The notes under the pieces are model-generated. The model had not been told where the DNA came from. It searched no databases and worked only from the letters and a program-made list of their open reading frames with translations. The position numbers were made by a program, and so were the translations under genes. A DNA stretch of 7,419 nt from Sterolibacterium sp964500605. GTDB lineage: Bacteria > Pseudomonadota > Gammaproteobacteria > Burkholderiales > Rhodocyclaceae. How positions within the stretch are numbered: position 1 is the stretch's first letter; each line of letters opens with the position of its first letter. The stretch spans positions 1 through 7,419 of the forward strand of contig CAZCOS010000084.1 in the NCBI GenBank assembly GCA_964500605.1. The letters run 5' to 3'. Below, one piece after another: positions 6,227 to 7,419 of this stretch.

Positions 6227-6247
6227 CATATCATAGCGTGATATGAT
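6227..6247 (+). promoter_or_regulatory. MarR-type operator overlapping extended -10 promoter of marR
   Basis: CATATCA (6227-6233) and TGATATG (6239-6245) form a perfect 7-bp inverted repeat around TAGCG. The symmetry extends outward as TAAA/TTTA with one bulged base. The right arm contains TGATATGAT (6239-6247), an extended -10 element (TG, one base, TATGAT). That fits the absence of a good -35 box at the right distance. MarR proteins bind palindromes of this size, commonly at their own promoter. Autorepression by occlusion of the -10 is inferred. Confidence 0.6.
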
Positions 6248-6275
6248 TTAAGCCGATGGATCCTTCATTGTCAAG

Positions 6276-6695
6276 ATGAAAATGAAAAATTCTGAAACGC
6301 TCGCGCTCAACGATTACAGAAGGCTGGCTCATTTCAGGCAGCAGTTGCGCCGATTTCTGCGCATCAGCGAATCCATCTGCCAGGAAAATGGCGCAACACC
6401 TTTGCAATACCAGTTACTGCTGCAACTGAAAGGAGGCTCCGAACGTGAATGGGCCACCATCGGGGAACTGGCAGAGCATCTCCAGTCCAAGCATCACGGG
6501 GTGGTTGCATTGGTTGATCGATGCGTCAAGGCTGGGCTGGTCGAACGGCGGCCTAACCAGGAAGACCGAAGACAGGTCGAGGTACATTTGCTGCCCAAGG
6601 GCGAAGATCTGGTCGCTCGTATCGCAACCTTGCATCAGAACGAGCTGCGCCTGTTGAGTGAAGAGTTCACCACCTCCGGGTGGCTCAAACCCTGA
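6276..6695 (+). CDS. MarR-family winged-helix transcriptional regulator
   Basis: A 139-residue dimeric DNA-binding regulator, the usual MarR size. The N-terminal helix region FRQQLRRFLRISE (20-32) leads to TPLQYQLLLQL (41-51). The helix-turn-helix is TIGELAEHLQSKHHGVVALV (61-80), followed by KAGLVERR. The wing carries the family signature EDRRQVEVHLLPKG (96-109). Cys35 and Cys83 are present but do not obviously match the redox cysteine of OhrR. The ligand cannot be deduced. ATG 6276 has only a weak ribosome site (6282 is an alternative), and it overlaps the stop of a possible 7-codon upstream frame (6256-6279). A palindromic operator lies 30 bp upstream. Two small cysteine-rich genes follow after 21 bp, so it probably controls itself and them, perhaps also the divergent membrane gene. 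Confidence 0.9.
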   Translation: MKMKNSETLALNDYRRLAHFRQQLRRFLRISESICQENGATPLQYQLLLQLKGGSEREWATIGELAEHLQSKHHGVVALVDRCVKAGLVERRPNQEDRRQVEVHLLPKGEDLVARIATLHQNELRLLSEEFTTSGWLKP

Positions 6696-6716
6696 AACAG
6701 AACGAAGGAGAAAGAC

Positions 6717-6938
6717 ATGGCTGCGGGTGCATGGAGTTGTCCCCATGAAGAAAACGGTCTATGCAACAAAGTGGCGCAAAAGCCCTGCGATCCAGGCATG
6801 AAAGGCTGTGTGCTGGCGGGGCGGTATGCCTTTTTCAATGACGACAGCAAGAACGAGCGACTACGCGTGAAAAAGGCCAGAGAGAAAGCAGAATCCGAAA
6901 AAAACTCACCCGAAGAGTCGACAGACTCCGATTCCTGA
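6717..6938 (+). CDS. Small four-cysteine protein of unknown function (A)
   Basis: A 73-residue soluble protein with no signal peptide or membrane segment. All four cysteines lie in the first half: Cys8 (WSCPHE), Cys16, Cys24 and Cys31 (CDPGMKGC), with nearly regular spacing of 8, 8 and 7. His10 lies close to Cys8. This layout suggests one bound metal ion or an iron-sulfur centre, but that is inference. The second half (from about residue 42) is highly charged, rich in Lys, Glu, Asp and Ser, and probably disordered. AAGGAG (6705-6710) lies 6 nt before ATG 6717. It is 21 bp after marR and 9 bp before the next gene, so the three are very likely one operon. I do not recognise a named family. Confidence 0.8.
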   Translation: MAAGAWSCPHEENGLCNKVAQKPCDPGMKGCVLAGRYAFFNDDSKNERLRVKKAREKAESEKNSPEESTDSDS

Positions 6939-6947
6939 GGAAAAGCC

Positions 6948-7244
6948 ATGCGCAAGGAACAAAGCAAAGGTGTCGAAAGAATTCTGGCCTGGCAATGCAT
7001 CGGCTGCGGAAAACTTGAAGCCTCGCGTCCCTGCATCGGAGTTTGCCAGGACCGCCCCGTCGAAGTCGTGGATGCCCAAGCCTACGATGCGCTGCAGGCC
7101 AGGCTGCAGGAAACGACCGCCCTCTTGCGTCAACTCGCTCTGGTTACACCCCGGGAAGGCGAATGGGAACGTTCATGGCGTCATTTTCAGCAACAGGCGC
7201 GCCATCTGCTGTCCTCACCGGGAGGGCCGGACATCACCGTTTGA
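6948..7244 (+). CDS. Small four-cysteine protein of unknown function (B)
   Basis: A 98-residue soluble protein. The N-terminal module has Cys17-x2-Cys20 (CIGCGK) and Cys29-x3-Cys33 (CIGVC), a compact zinc-ribbon or iron-sulfur-like knuckle. It is followed by DRPVEVV and a long, probably helical segment (about 43-90) with alternating hydrophobic residues and several Trp, Gln and Arg, which could serve oligomerisation or partner binding. The ribosome site GAGGA (6937-6941) overlaps the stop codon of the preceding gene, which implies translational coupling. The pairing of two different four-Cys proteins behind a MarR regulator suggests a joint redox or metal role; this is inferred and no family name is claimed. 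The stop lies 20 bp from the stop of the convergent gene. Confidence 0.8.
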   Translation: MRKEQSKGVERILAWQCIGCGKLEASRPCIGVCQDRPVEVVDAQAYDALQARLQETTALLRQLALVTPREGEWERSWRHFQQQARHLLSSPGGPDITV

Positions 7245-7264
7245 TGGCAGACACACGGCAGACA

Positions 7265-7419
7265 TCACGGCAATGTCAGCAGTATTTTCGCGCCCTTGGG
7301 CGTGTTGTCGCGATAAAGGTAGGCGACCATATCCCCGCTTCCAGATAATTGCTGGATGGCTTCTTCAGTCGTCATTTCCCTTGGCGGTGTCTGGCGTGTC
7401 GCGAATACCAGACGCGCCC
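7265..7419 (-). CDS. C-terminal end of an unrecognised minus-strand protein
   Basis: Read on the minus strand from the window edge, one frame stays open for 50 codons and stops at TGA (7265-7267). It includes MTTEEAIQQLSGSGDMVAYL and YRDNTPKGAKILLTLP at the C-terminus. The composition is protein-like (a helix EEAIQQL, then strands VAYLYR and KILLTL), and the other two minus frames stop early. The start lies outside the window. There is no recognisable motif, so no function is offered. It converges on the four-cysteine gene B with only 20 bp between stops and no evident terminator. Confidence 0.6.
   Translation of the reverse strand, partial: ARLVFATRQTPPREMTTEEAIQQLSGSGDMVAYLYRDNTPKGAKILLTLP

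Overview
The window looks like a chromosomal segment of a moderately GC-rich betaproteobacterium. The reasons are the close resemblance of LysS, thioredoxin and Rho to proteobacterial proteins, the Rho start (MHLSELK...) typical of that class, and the order mnmC-trxA-rho. Rhodocyclales or Nitrosomonadales seem plausible, but the sequence alone does not settle the genus.

Positions 1-5232 (plus strand) hold information-processing genes: the 3' two-thirds of lysS, a bifunctional tRNA-wobble modification gene mnmC, thioredoxin trxA and transcription terminator rho. A 200-bp spacer rich in REP-like hairpins separates lysS from mnmC. A 385-bp spacer separates trxA from rho. It contains a 9-bp tandem repeat, a 9-bp inverted repeat, two stem-loops and very C-rich, G-poor stretches that look like a Rho-loading leader, which fits known Rho autoregulation.

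Positions 5233-5514 hold the end-of-operon signals: an imperfect intrinsic terminator after rho, a clean intrinsic terminator facing the other way, and a REP-like palindrome. On the minus strand (5515-6081) lies a five-helix membrane protein of the Yip1 type.

The divergent spacer 6082-6275 carries nearly five copies of a 7-bp repeat and a perfect 7-5-7 palindrome. The right arm of the palindrome overlaps an extended -10 promoter of the next gene, a MarR-family repressor. The repressor is followed, with tight spacing and good ribosome sites, by two small genes that each encode a four-cysteine protein of unknown function (6717-6938 and 6948-7244). This marR-Cys4-Cys4 cassette is the best candidate for an undescribed system here. 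The window ends in the C-terminal 50 codons of an unrecognised minus-strand gene that converges on the cassette.

No tRNA, rRNA, CRISPR array, insertion sequence or phage gene was seen.
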